Shown piece after piece: positions 16,675 through 23,760 of a stretch of DNA of 64,000 nucleotides. Made by a program: the position numbers and the translations under genes. The notes below the pieces were generated by a model. That model saw nothing but the letters and a program-made list of their open reading frames with translations, was not told the DNA's origin and ran no database searches. Each line of letters starts with the position of its first letter. Position 1 is the first letter of the stretch. Source of the DNA: SM1-73 sp964588305 (GTDB lineage Bacteria; Zixibacteria; MSB-5A5; SM1-73); contig CAZPOP010000012.1 in NCBI GenBank assembly GCA_964588305.1, forward strand, positions 33,352 to 97,351, written 5' to 3'.

Positions 16675-17355
16675 TTATTCGTCCTTCCTGTAAGCTACCT
16701 TATTCTTTTCATCTATGTGGAAATCCCAGAATACGATGGGTGCCTGTTCTTTCATGATCTTCAATATCCCCAGGCAAACCTGCCTTATCTCCCAGTGCGC
16801 TCTTTCCACGCAGCGGATTTCGAATATGTGTCGCAGCTCCCGGAAATTGGCAGAGATCACGATCTCGGAGGTGGTGGCGTTGGGGAGGATGTAGCGGGAA
16901 TCCTCTTTGGGAATGTCAGCCTTGACCATCTCCTGATATAATGAGAAGGTTTCCTGCGCCAGCTTCTTGAATCTATCCTCAAATTCAGTATTCTGTATGG
17001 TGGGCGGGACCACGTATTCAAACTCTTTGGTCTTTCCATATTCCACATATCTCTGGCTTTCCTGAGAAGGGGACATGATCCTGTGCCGGACCAACTCGTG
17101 GGTGAAAACGCGCGAGCCGCCCTTTATCCTGAAGGTGGCAAGGGCATGCTCCAAAACAGAATGATGCCCTTTTCTTATCACCTTTTTTATCAATTCCTCG
17201 GTGGAGGCGGGAGGATGGTATCGGTTGAAACTTAAATAACAGGTTCGGCATGCCCTCTCAATCACATCCTGGGCATTGGGAGTGATGGACATCAACTCTA
17301 CTTTTCCGCTGTAGGCGCCTGTCCCGCCTTTGGCGGGAGATCTGATTTCAGACAA
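16675..17355 (-). CDS. thyX: Flavin-dependent thymidylate synthase ThyX
   Basis: A 226-residue ThyX, which makes dTMP from dUMP with FAD, NADPH and methylenetetrahydrofolate. The signature R-H-R-x7-S is present as RHRIMSPSQES followed by QRYVEY; the FAD/dUMP segments HSVLEHALATFRI and the later ANFRELRHIFEIRC (catalytic Arg region) are also clear. It starts with TTG at 17355, 7-8 nt from GAAGGAGAA. The first 20 residues are unusual: codons for RSPAKGG come from a 17-bp palindrome (17322-17338) that also occurs outside genes, and the family's normal start (K-V-E-L) comes just after. The repeat seems to have lengthened the N-terminus. Confidence 0.93.
   Translation of the reverse strand: MSEIRSPAKGGTGAYSGKVELMSITPNAQDVIERACRTCYLSFNRYHPPASTEELIKKVIRKGHHSVLEHALATFRIKGGSRVFTHELVRHRIMSPSQESQRYVEYGKTKEFEYVVPPTIQNTEFEDRFKKLAQETFSLYQEMVKADIPKEDSRYILPNATTSEIVISANFRELRHIFEIRCVERAHWEIRQVCLGILKIMKEQAPIVFWDFHIDEKNKVAYRKDE
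17322..17338. repeat. 17-bp GC palindrome inside the thyX 5' coding region
   Basis: TCCCGCC-TTT-GGCGGGA, identical in its arms to 11660-11676 and 60149-60165. Read on the minus strand it encodes part of SPAKGG near the ThyX N-terminus. Confidence 0.85.
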
Positions 17356-17991
17356 TTGGTTTCTCCTTCAATGGTTGAAAAACTCCCTTTTCCAGGGAGG
17401 TCTTGTAAAGGTACAGGGCTTGCCTTGAACCATGCGGCTCAGGTTCTTTCCCTGTCCAGACAACGGACAGCCATGAAGGCTGTCCCTACGATGATTTTGG
17501 TAGTCCGCCCGGGAGCGGTTCGAGAATTCCAATTTCTGAACCCCCTCGGTTTTCAGAAACTTAGCCCAACTAATTCCAGTGCCGATCAGGTTCGCTTCTT
17601 CAGAAGTCCTTCATGGTTCACTCCCGGACGGGTTTTTCAATCCAGACGGAACTTCACCACATGTGGGTTTTCAGCTTTTTGACCTAAGACAGATACACCG
17701 CCTTTTGAATAGTTACGCTCTAAGAAGCAACTACTGCAATTTGCTGGACTACAACAGGTTGGGGGACGGCATCATTTCCGTAAGCGTAGCCTGGAACCAT
17801 CCCAAATAGCACTTTAACGAAAAAAAAGCTGTTTGTCAAGGAAAAAAACGACAGTCTCTGCAAAAAAATCACTATATATAGTGACACACTCCAATAGGAA
17901 ACCCAAAGTATTGTGAATTGGCCGGCGGAATTGGCAAGAGATAAGTGTGGCTGCCTCTCCCTTCTGTTTTCCCCTCTCCATTGTATAAGGG
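17356..17991. other. Long gene-free interval upstream of thyX
   Basis: About 630 bp with no supported gene; open frames here lack domains and ribosome-binding sites. It includes a GGACAGCC...GGCTGTCCCTACGAT repeat at about 17468-17495, related to copies near 32920-33150, and on the minus strand a TTGACA (17838-17833) that has only a weak -10 partner. Confidence 0.4.
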
Positions 17992-18126
17992 TGTGTCACA
18001 ATCATATTTTGACTTTGTAGCCGCCCATATGGGCGTAAGCTGTTGGAATTTAACAAACGGTTTTCGCAGACTTAAGCTCACCTGAGTCAAATGATCTGCG
18101 GCTACAAAAAACCGAATTATGACACA
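17992..18126. repeat. 135-bp element with nested terminal inverted repeats (MITE-like)
   Basis: Outer ends TGTGTCACAATCATA and, reversed, TGTGTCATAATTCGG; inner arms TTTGTAGCCGC (18014-18024) and GCGGCTACAAA (18098-18108). The whole left arm of about 30 nt pairs with the right arm with a 4-nt offset. It contains no gene. Target-site duplication is not obvious. Confidence 0.6.
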
Positions 18127-18280
18127 GTCTCTGTATCAGGAAGGGGGATATGCGGCGTGGAGTTTCAAGTACTCTTACCTCAGGGTGAACCGCGCAGTGC
18201 ACCCCAAGCGCAGAAATCCCAGAAAATCCTTTACAACACGAGACGGATATTTTACATTTGGCCTGAAAAAGGAGCCGTAC

Positions 18281-18616
18281 ATGGAGAAAGTGATCGTAAT
18301 GAACAGCGATAAGATAGGACAGGGAGATGAGAAGTTGGGAAGGCGTCTGGTTGCCAGCTTCCTGAGAACCCTTGTCGCCGCCGATAGAAAACCAAAAATG
18401 TTGGTCCTCTACAATTCCGGAGTGAAGCTGGCTGCCAAAGGCTCGCCCGTCCTGGAGACCCTGCAGAGCCTGGAGAATCTGAGGGTGGAGATCATATGCT
18501 GTGGAACCTGTGTGAATTTCTATGGGTTGACCGATCTGATCGGTGCGGGGAGAGTGACCAATATGCCGGAGATCGTCCGAGTGCTGACCGAATCCGAGAG
18601 TGTCGTCACTCTGTAA
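18281..18616 (+). CDS. DsrE-like C-terminal domain of selenium-associated YedF
   Basis: A 111-residue DsrE/DsrF-fold protein. It matches the C-terminal half of YedF, the 'sulfurtransferase-like selenium metabolism protein': GQGDEKLGRRL near the start, VLYNSGVKLAAKGS in the middle and the Cys pair in EIICCGTCVNFYG, then GRVTNMPEIVRVL. The N-terminal TusA/SirA domain of full YedF is absent; the in-frame sequence upstream is not TusA-like and includes a repeat edge. The start at 18281 has GGAG at 6 nt. It may handle sulfur or selenium, but no selD or selA is in the window. A methyltransferase gene follows 12 bp downstream. Confidence 0.8.
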   Translation: MEKVIVMNSDKIGQGDEKLGRRLVASFLRTLVAADRKPKMLVLYNSGVKLAAKGSPVLETLQSLENLRVEIICCGTCVNFYGLTDLIGAGRVTNMPEIVRVLTESESVVTL

Positions 18617-18628
18617 GAGCCTTAGAAT

Positions 18629-19255
18629 ATGTCCAAGAGGGATTTTTTCAACAGAGAGGCAGCGTCCTGGGACGAGCAATATAGAAGTGATCATCGCTCT
18701 CAAATCCAAAACTTAGTTGACAGATTTGATCTTGAAGAAGGCAAGACGGTTCTGGACGTTGGGTGTGGCACAGGAATTCTGTTCCCCTATCTTGCGGAGA
18801 GATTGAGACAAAAGGGTTTGATCCTGGCTCTGGATTTCTCCTGGAACATGATCTTGGGAGCCAAGAGGGGCTGCGTTCATTCCGAAAGGGAGAAGCCCGG
18901 CATCCATTTTATCAATGCCTCAGTGGAAGCTCTTCCGTTAAAAGATCAGACCATTGATTATGTCACCTGCCTTGACACCTTTGCCCATGTCTGCGATCAG
19001 AAAAAGGCAGTGTATGAGATGGGCAGAGGACTTAAACAGGACGGCCAACTTTTTATTGCTCATTCCTTGGGAAAAAAGGAGCTGGCAGAGCGCCACAGAT
19101 CGGTAGGAGGCGAGGTCGAACATGACACACTTCCCGAAGACCATAAGATGCGGGAAATGATGAAGAATGCTGGGTTGAAGGAGGTAGAGATCATCGACCT
19201 GCCCGATTTGTATCTGGCGAGCGGAAGAAAGCAGATGATAGAAGAGAAAATGTAG
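18629..19255 (+). CDS. Class I SAM-dependent methyltransferase
   Basis: A 208-residue methyltransferase beginning MSKRDFFNREAASWDEQY. Motif I is TVLDVGCGTGILFPYLAE (about residues 40-57), strand 2 ends LALDFSWNMI, and the post-I motif is NASVEALPLKDQTIDYV followed by LFIAHSLGKKEL. The DFFNREAASWD opening is shared with UbiE/arsM-like enzymes from anaerobes. The short gap to the YedF-like gene suggests an operon; sulfur, selenium or metalloid methylation is a possible role but is only inference. Confidence 0.87.
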   Translation: MSKRDFFNREAASWDEQYRSDHRSQIQNLVDRFDLEEGKTVLDVGCGTGILFPYLAERLRQKGLILALDFSWNMILGAKRGCVHSEREKPGIHFINASVEALPLKDQTIDYVTCLDTFAHVCDQKKAVYEMGRGLKQDGQLFIAHSLGKKELAERHRSVGGEVEHDTLPEDHKMREMMKNAGLKEVEIIDLPDLYLASGRKQMIEEKM

Positions 19256-19256
19256 A

Positions 19257-19298
19257 GGAAACCTTCTTTTGTCCCGAGCCTGGGGAAGTAAGGTTTCC
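19257..19298. repeat. Inverted repeat after the methyltransferase gene
   Basis: GGAAACCTT (19257-19265) pairs with AAGGTTTCC (19290-19298), with a smaller CCCGAG...CTGGGG pair inside. It lies 2 bp past the stop codon and lacks a T-run, so it may stabilise the transcript end or separate it from the ECF gene. Confidence 0.6.
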
Positions 19299-19377
19299 AC
19301 AAAACGGAAGGCTGAAGCTCGGTTGCCCGTACCGATGCGCGGGAAGTCGACCGACCTTCCCCAAAGTCTAAGGTCAA

Positions 19378-19488
19378 AGGTAAAGCTAAAGCTTTACACT
19401 CCAGGAGAGGCTTAAGGTAAAACTAAAGCTTTACACTCCGGGAGAGGTTTGAGGTAAAGCTGAAGCTTTACACTCCAAGAGAGTTAGA
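19378..19488 (+). repeat. Three tandem 37-bp repeats, each with an 18-bp palindrome
   Basis: The palindrome GTAAAGCTNNAGCTTTAC occurs at 19380-19397, 19417-19434 (one mismatch) and 19454-19471, exactly 37 bp apart; each is followed by ACTCCNNGAGAG. The array ends 17 bp before the start codon of the ECF S-component. Position and symmetry suggest operator sites or a structured leader. Confidence 0.85.
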
Positions 19489-19995
19489 ATGATCAGATTT
19501 TCTGCCAGACAGATTACCTTAACCGCCCTTTTTATTACCTTAGGGGTCGTTTTTCCCATTGTCTTTCATCAGTTCGCCCTGGCAGGCAGGGTGTTTCTGC
19601 CCATGCACATACCGGTCATCTTAGCGGGGATTCTTGTCGGTCCTTTGGGTGGGTTGATAGTGGGGCTGGTGTGTCCTACTTTGAGTTTCTTTCTGACCGG
19701 CATGCCCCCTCCTTATGCGGTTCCCCTGATGAGCCTGGAATTGCCCATCTACGGGCTTTCCATCGGGATACTGATAAGATGGATTAGATTGCCGATTCTC
19801 TCTCTTTTGATCTCCATGATATTGGGCAGGGTGGCTTTCGGCCTGGGGTTATTCATCCTGGGGCAGTTTCTCTCCTTGCCATATGGACTTGAGGCATTCG
19901 TCAAGGTGTCGGTCATAGCCGGACTTCCCGGGATAGCCATCCAGCTCGTCCTGATCCCTCTCTTGATGGAGGCAATTCAGCTAACCAAAAAGTAG
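19489..19995 (+). CDS. ECF-transporter substrate-binding (S) component
   Basis: A 168-residue membrane protein with six hydrophobic helices. It shows the S-component pattern: a short basic N-terminus (MIRFSARQITLTALFIT), the loop after helix 1, GRVFLPMHIPVILAGIL in helix 3, GPLGGLIVGLVCPTLSFFLTG in helices 3-4 (parts shown), and MSLELPIYGL. S components bind a vitamin, metal or precursor and couple to the shared EcfA/A'/T module, which is not in this window. The substrate is not identifiable; similar proteins occur among folate, queuosine-precursor and other transporters. Three palindromic repeats lie directly upstream and probably regulate it. Confidence 0.8.
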   Translation: MIRFSARQITLTALFITLGVVFPIVFHQFALAGRVFLPMHIPVILAGILVGPLGGLIVGLVCPTLSFFLTGMPPPYAVPLMSLELPIYGLSIGILIRWIRLPILSLLISMILGRVAFGLGLFILGQFLSLPYGLEAFVKVSVIAGLPGIAIQLVLIPLLMEAIQLTKK

Positions 19996-20160
19996 CAGGT
20001 ATCGCCGCATTCATTCTCTTCTTCATTTAGAAAGAAACCTCAGCCCCTTTGGTTTCGTGCTCTGCAGTCTCTTTTCGGTACCCCTGAGCCCCCCTTGGTC
20101 AAGTCTTTCTCTCCGGTTGCCGATTTTAATTATTAAGCCATCCCTTCTTCAGGGGCCAAA

Positions 20161-21792
20161 ATGGATACGTCTGAGAAAGAGCTCACAAAGATTTGCAGGC
20201 GAGACCGGGTGATAAGGATTTTGATGCTCATATTGCTTGGAGCGTTGGGCACAATCCTGCTTTCAGTCTACTTTCTGGACTCCGATCTCCGAGGGCTTTA
20301 TGAGAAGCATATGAACGTGCGCGTCCTCAGTTTTCTGCTTTTGGGACTCATCGCCTTCTCTTTCCTTTTTATGGGTTATCAACTGGTTAAGGAGAAGGTT
20401 GCCAGGAAGCTTCAGAGGGATATCGTGGAACAAAGAATCGCCTCGGAGGTCTTAACCCGGCGTCTGAGGGACCTTCAGACAGTGCTTGATCTCACCAGCC
20501 TGGTCAAGTCCGAGATGTTTCTCTCGACCATACTGGACGTCATCTCGGGCAAAGCTCTGGAAACCTTAGATGGAGATCAATCTTCGCTTTTCCTTTATGA
20601 TCCGCAGGTGAGCAAATTGCGCTGCGTCTCCATGAGAGGCGGAGAAGACGAGCGGGTTAGTAAGGCACTTGTGGAGGTGGGGAAAGGCATTGCGGGTTGG
20701 GTAGTGAAACATGGTGAGGCCCTACTTCTGGACGAAGACTTAAATGAGACCCAATTTCGGGATTTCGTGAAGAAGGACAAGAGAATTAAGGCAAGTTTAT
20801 GTATTCCCTTAATGGTCAGAAACCAGCCCCGGGGCGTTTTGAACATCACCGTATTTGACAAGAATAAAAAATTCACCGAATCTGATCTGAAGCTCGCTTT
20901 TATATTTGCCGAGAATGCGGCCATCGCCATCGACAAGGCGGGGCTTTACGAGAAACTGAAAAAGCAGACCAAGACCTTAAAAAGTGCCATCAGCGAATTG
21001 AAGTCTACTCAGGATCAAGCCGGTGGGCGGGAAAGGCTGAGAGCATTGGGCAACCTGGCCAGTGGGATGTCACATGATTTCAGCAACGTCTTAACCGCCA
21101 TTCTCAACAGGATTCGGTTGCTTTCAAGGAAGGTAGAAGAAGAGACGATCCCGGAAGATTCCAAGGAGATTCTGCTGCAGGGTCTGAGCACCGTAGAACA
21201 AGCGGCAGGCAGTGGGGCAGAGGCGGTGAAGCACGTCCAGGAGTCTGCCCGAACTTACGAATGGGTCTCACAAAAGGATTTTGAGGGGCTGCAAGTAAAT
21301 ACGATTGTGCTGGAAGCGGTGGGGATCACCAGAGCCAAATGGAAAGATGAAGCAGAGTCTAAGGGGATTCACATAGTACTGGAGACCGACCTGGGCAAGC
21401 TCTCAAATCCGGTGGGTGATCACTCGAACATAAGGGAGGTCCTGACCAGTATGATATTCAACTCCGTCGATGCCCTGCCACAAGGGGGCAAGATAAGAAT
21501 CGTCACCAGGATGCATGATCACAAGGCGGAGATAAAGGTAATTGATAACGGTCTGGGGATGAATGAGGAGACAAAGAGCCGAGTCTTTCAACCTTTCTTC
21601 ACTACCAAGAGCGAGAAGGCAGATGGCATGGCTTTGAGCCTCGCGCACGGCATCATCTCCCGACATAACGGCCGGATGGCGGTGGAAAGCAAGCCCGGGC
21701 AGGGGACCAGCTTCACCATCACCCTTCCCATTCCGGCAGGAGGGGAGACCCAGATCGAAAAGAAGACGAAGGTCAGCAGTTCGGTAACCTAG
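20161..21792 (+). CDS. GAF-domain sensor histidine kinase with altered ATP-binding box
   Basis: A 543-residue membrane kinase. Two helices (about residues 18-38 and 55-75) flank a short outer loop; a GAF domain (about 110-255; SSLFLYDPQ, VGKGIAGWVV, SLCIPLMVRNQPRGVLN) and a coiled coil follow. The phospho-acceptor region is ASGMSHDFSNVLTAIL. In the ATPase domain the N box (SMIFNSVDALP) and G1 (VIDNGLGM) are kept, but the G2 box reads ADGMALSLAHG where its downstream paralogue has RKGLGLSVAYG. Loss of the glycines may impair ATP binding. It has no receiver gene beside it. Confidence 0.9.
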   Translation: MDTSEKELTKICRRDRVIRILMLILLGALGTILLSVYFLDSDLRGLYEKHMNVRVLSFLLLGLIAFSFLFMGYQLVKEKVARKLQRDIVEQRIASEVLTRRLRDLQTVLDLTSLVKSEMFLSTILDVISGKALETLDGDQSSLFLYDPQVSKLRCVSMRGGEDERVSKALVEVGKGIAGWVVKHGEALLLDEDLNETQFRDFVKKDKRIKASLCIPLMVRNQPRGVLNITVFDKNKKFTESDLKLAFIFAENAAIAIDKAGLYEKLKKQTKTLKSAISELKSTQDQAGGRERLRALGNLASGMSHDFSNVLTAILNRIRLLSRKVEEETIPEDSKEILLQGLSTVEQAAGSGAEAVKHVQESARTYEWVSQKDFEGLQVNTIVLEAVGITRAKWKDEAESKGIHIVLETDLGKLSNPVGDHSNIREVLTSMIFNSVDALPQGGKIRIVTRMHDHKAEIKVIDNGLGMNEETKSRVFQPFFTTKSEKADGMALSLAHGIISRHNGRMAVESKPGQGTSFTITLPIPAGGETQIEKKTKVSSSVT

Positions 21793-22128
21793 CAAATTCG
21801 GCAGCATAAAATCGACAGTGTAAGGAACATTGGGGAACCGCTCGGTTCTTGTTTCGTTCAGGAATTATTCAAACTCATTTTGCGAAGGAGACGCAAGGGT
21901 GAAATCTGAAGCCCCACCCTCAGGGAGGACGAACTCCGCCGGGGCCTCTCTTTCACCGAATTCAATCACGAAGACGCACTTGGGGACACCAAGGGAGTAC
22001 CGGAGAACTTCCCTCTTGAGCCGCAGGTCTATCCTTTATCAAGTTTTGCTATTTCGTACCGATTTAAACAATATACTGACTTCACCCTACCCTATGCCGT
22101 TGGGACAGTAGAGAAAGGGGACGCAAGA
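21793..22128. other. Intergenic leader between the two histidine kinases
   Basis: 336 bp without a supported gene. A long hairpin can form: GGTGAAA (21898-21904) with TTTCACC (21951-21957), and inside it GAAGCCCC with GGGGCCTC with one mismatch. This is a possible structured leader of the second kinase gene. Confidence 0.45.
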
Positions 22129-23709
22129 ATGGACACATTCCAAGGAGAGATGAAAAGAATTCAAAGCCGAGATTGGCAGCTTTGGAGCTTGATGATTTTT
22201 CTGTTTCTGATTTTCACCAGCTTCATCGTGCTGATCGTCTTTTACTCTGACCTGCAGGAAATCTATGCGGAGCGGATTGACGCCTACATGTTTAATTTTC
22301 TGCTGGTGGGATTTGTGTCTCTCTCTCTCTTGTTCCTTGGATATGTGGTGATAAAGGAGATTTCGATAAAGAGGCTACAAAGGGACCTGGTCGGAGAGAA
22401 GATTGCCGCCCAGGTGTTGGGGAAGCGTTTGAGCGAACTTGCCGCCTTGTTCGAGCTGAGCAATCTGGTCAACTCTCAACTGGAGCTTTCCGCCATACTG
22501 GATATCATATCCAGCAAGGCTCTAAGATCCCTGGGCGGAGATCAATCGTCTCTTTTCCTTTATGACCCCGCCAGGAACAAACTTCGCTGTGCCTCGGTTT
22601 GGGGTCCCGATGCCGAATTGGTCAAGAATGCCGAAATCGAGATTGGAAAAAGCGTTGCCGGATGGGTGATGCAGCACGGAAAATCATTACACTTAGGTGA
22701 AGACTTAGACGCGTACCACTTTTCCGATTTCGTGGAAAAGCAAAGAAAGATCACCTCAAGCTTGTGCGTTCCCTTGATGGTTAAAAAGAAGCCCAAGGGG
22801 GTTCTGAACGTCAACTTGACGAGCGAGGATAGGAAATTCACGGAAAACGATTTGAAGCTGGTTTCGATATTTGCTGAAAACGCCGCCATCGCCATCGAGA
22901 AGGCGGAACTCTATGAGGAACTGAGGAAGAAAACCGAGACACTGGAGCAGACCATTCAGGAGTTGAAGAGCACCCAGGAACAGTTGATTCAGTCGGAGAA
23001 ACTGAGGGCTCTGGGTGATCTGGCCTCAGGCGTGGCGCACGATTTCAACAATATTCTGGCGGTAATCCTGGGCAGGACCCAGCTCCTCTTGCGTAGAGTT
23101 AAGGATGAGGATCTTTTGAAATGGCTTAAGGTGATCGAGCAGTTGGCAAATGACGGGGCCAAGACGGTGGAGCGAATGCAGAAGTTCACCAGAATGCAAA
23201 GAGCCGGTCTGGAAACCGGTTTTCAGGAGTTGGACATAAACAAGATGGTGCATGATGTTGTGGAGATAACCAGGCCGAAGTGGAAAGATGAGGCCGAACT
23301 CAAAAGCATCAAGATTGAGGTTGAAACGGACCTGGGAAGACTGTCCCAGCCTATAGGAAATGCATCCGAGATCAAAGAGGTGATGACCAACCTGGTGTTC
23401 AACTCCGTCGAGGCTCTGCCCGAAGGAGGGAAAATCGTCATCAAGAGCAGGATGCGAGGAGATGACGTTCAAGTTTCGGTGAGTGACAGCGGGATAGGCA
23501 TGATCGAAGAGGTGAGGAGAAAAGTATTCGAGCCGTTTTTCACCACCAAGAAAGACAAGAGGAAGGGGTTGGGCTTAAGCGTAGCTTACGGCGTAATCGC
23601 CAGGCATAACGGAGAGATAACCGTAGACAGCCAACTCGGAGAAGGCACCACCTTCACCATCAGACTTCCAGCCAAGCAGGAGAAATTAGAACAAGTTGAG
23701 GTTCGGTAA
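22129..23709 (+). CDS. GAF-domain sensor histidine kinase
   Basis: A 526-residue paralogue of the preceding kinase, similar along its whole length. Two membrane helices occupy about residues 18-38 and 53-75, the GAF domain about 105-250 (SSLFLYDPARNKL, SLCVPLMVKKKPKGVLNV), then a coiled coil. The acceptor region is LASGVAHDFNNILAVIL (His in the AHDFNNIL motif of NtrB-like kinases). The ATPase domain has an intact N box (LVFNSVEALP), G1 (VSDSGIGM), F box (FEPFFTT) and G2 (KGLGLSVAYG). The kinase probably senses a cytoplasmic ligand through GAF. Its response regulator is not adjacent; the double-receiver protein at 45629 is one candidate. Confidence 0.93.
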   Translation: MDTFQGEMKRIQSRDWQLWSLMIFLFLIFTSFIVLIVFYSDLQEIYAERIDAYMFNFLLVGFVSLSLLFLGYVVIKEISIKRLQRDLVGEKIAAQVLGKRLSELAALFELSNLVNSQLELSAILDIISSKALRSLGGDQSSLFLYDPARNKLRCASVWGPDAELVKNAEIEIGKSVAGWVMQHGKSLHLGEDLDAYHFSDFVEKQRKITSSLCVPLMVKKKPKGVLNVNLTSEDRKFTENDLKLVSIFAENAAIAIEKAELYEELRKKTETLEQTIQELKSTQEQLIQSEKLRALGDLASGVAHDFNNILAVILGRTQLLLRRVKDEDLLKWLKVIEQLANDGAKTVERMQKFTRMQRAGLETGFQELDINKMVHDVVEITRPKWKDEAELKSIKIEVETDLGRLSQPIGNASEIKEVMTNLVFNSVEALPEGGKIVIKSRMRGDDVQVSVSDSGIGMIEEVRRKVFEPFFTTKKDKRKGLGLSVAYGVIARHNGEITVDSQLGEGTTFTIRLPAKQEKLEQVEVR

Positions 23710-23760
23710 ATTCGGACTAGAACAGGCTTTCAGACAAGAGAATGTCTGTCCTTTCGTCGC

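Noticed and set aside
18119..18280. N-terminal extension of the YedF-like protein
   Set aside because: The residues are not TusA-like, the frame starts inside a repeat arm and a proper ribosome-binding site exists at 18281.
19378..19488. CRISPR array
   Set aside because: The three repeats are tandem with no variable spacers, too few, and no cas gene is present. A Cas4-like nuclease at 10851 is far away and not evidence for CRISPR.
21880..21960. c-di-GMP (GEMM) riboswitch upstream of the second kinase
   Set aside because: A GACGCAAGGG string recalls the motif, but the flanking helices and the GAAA tetraloop receptor arrangement are not there.
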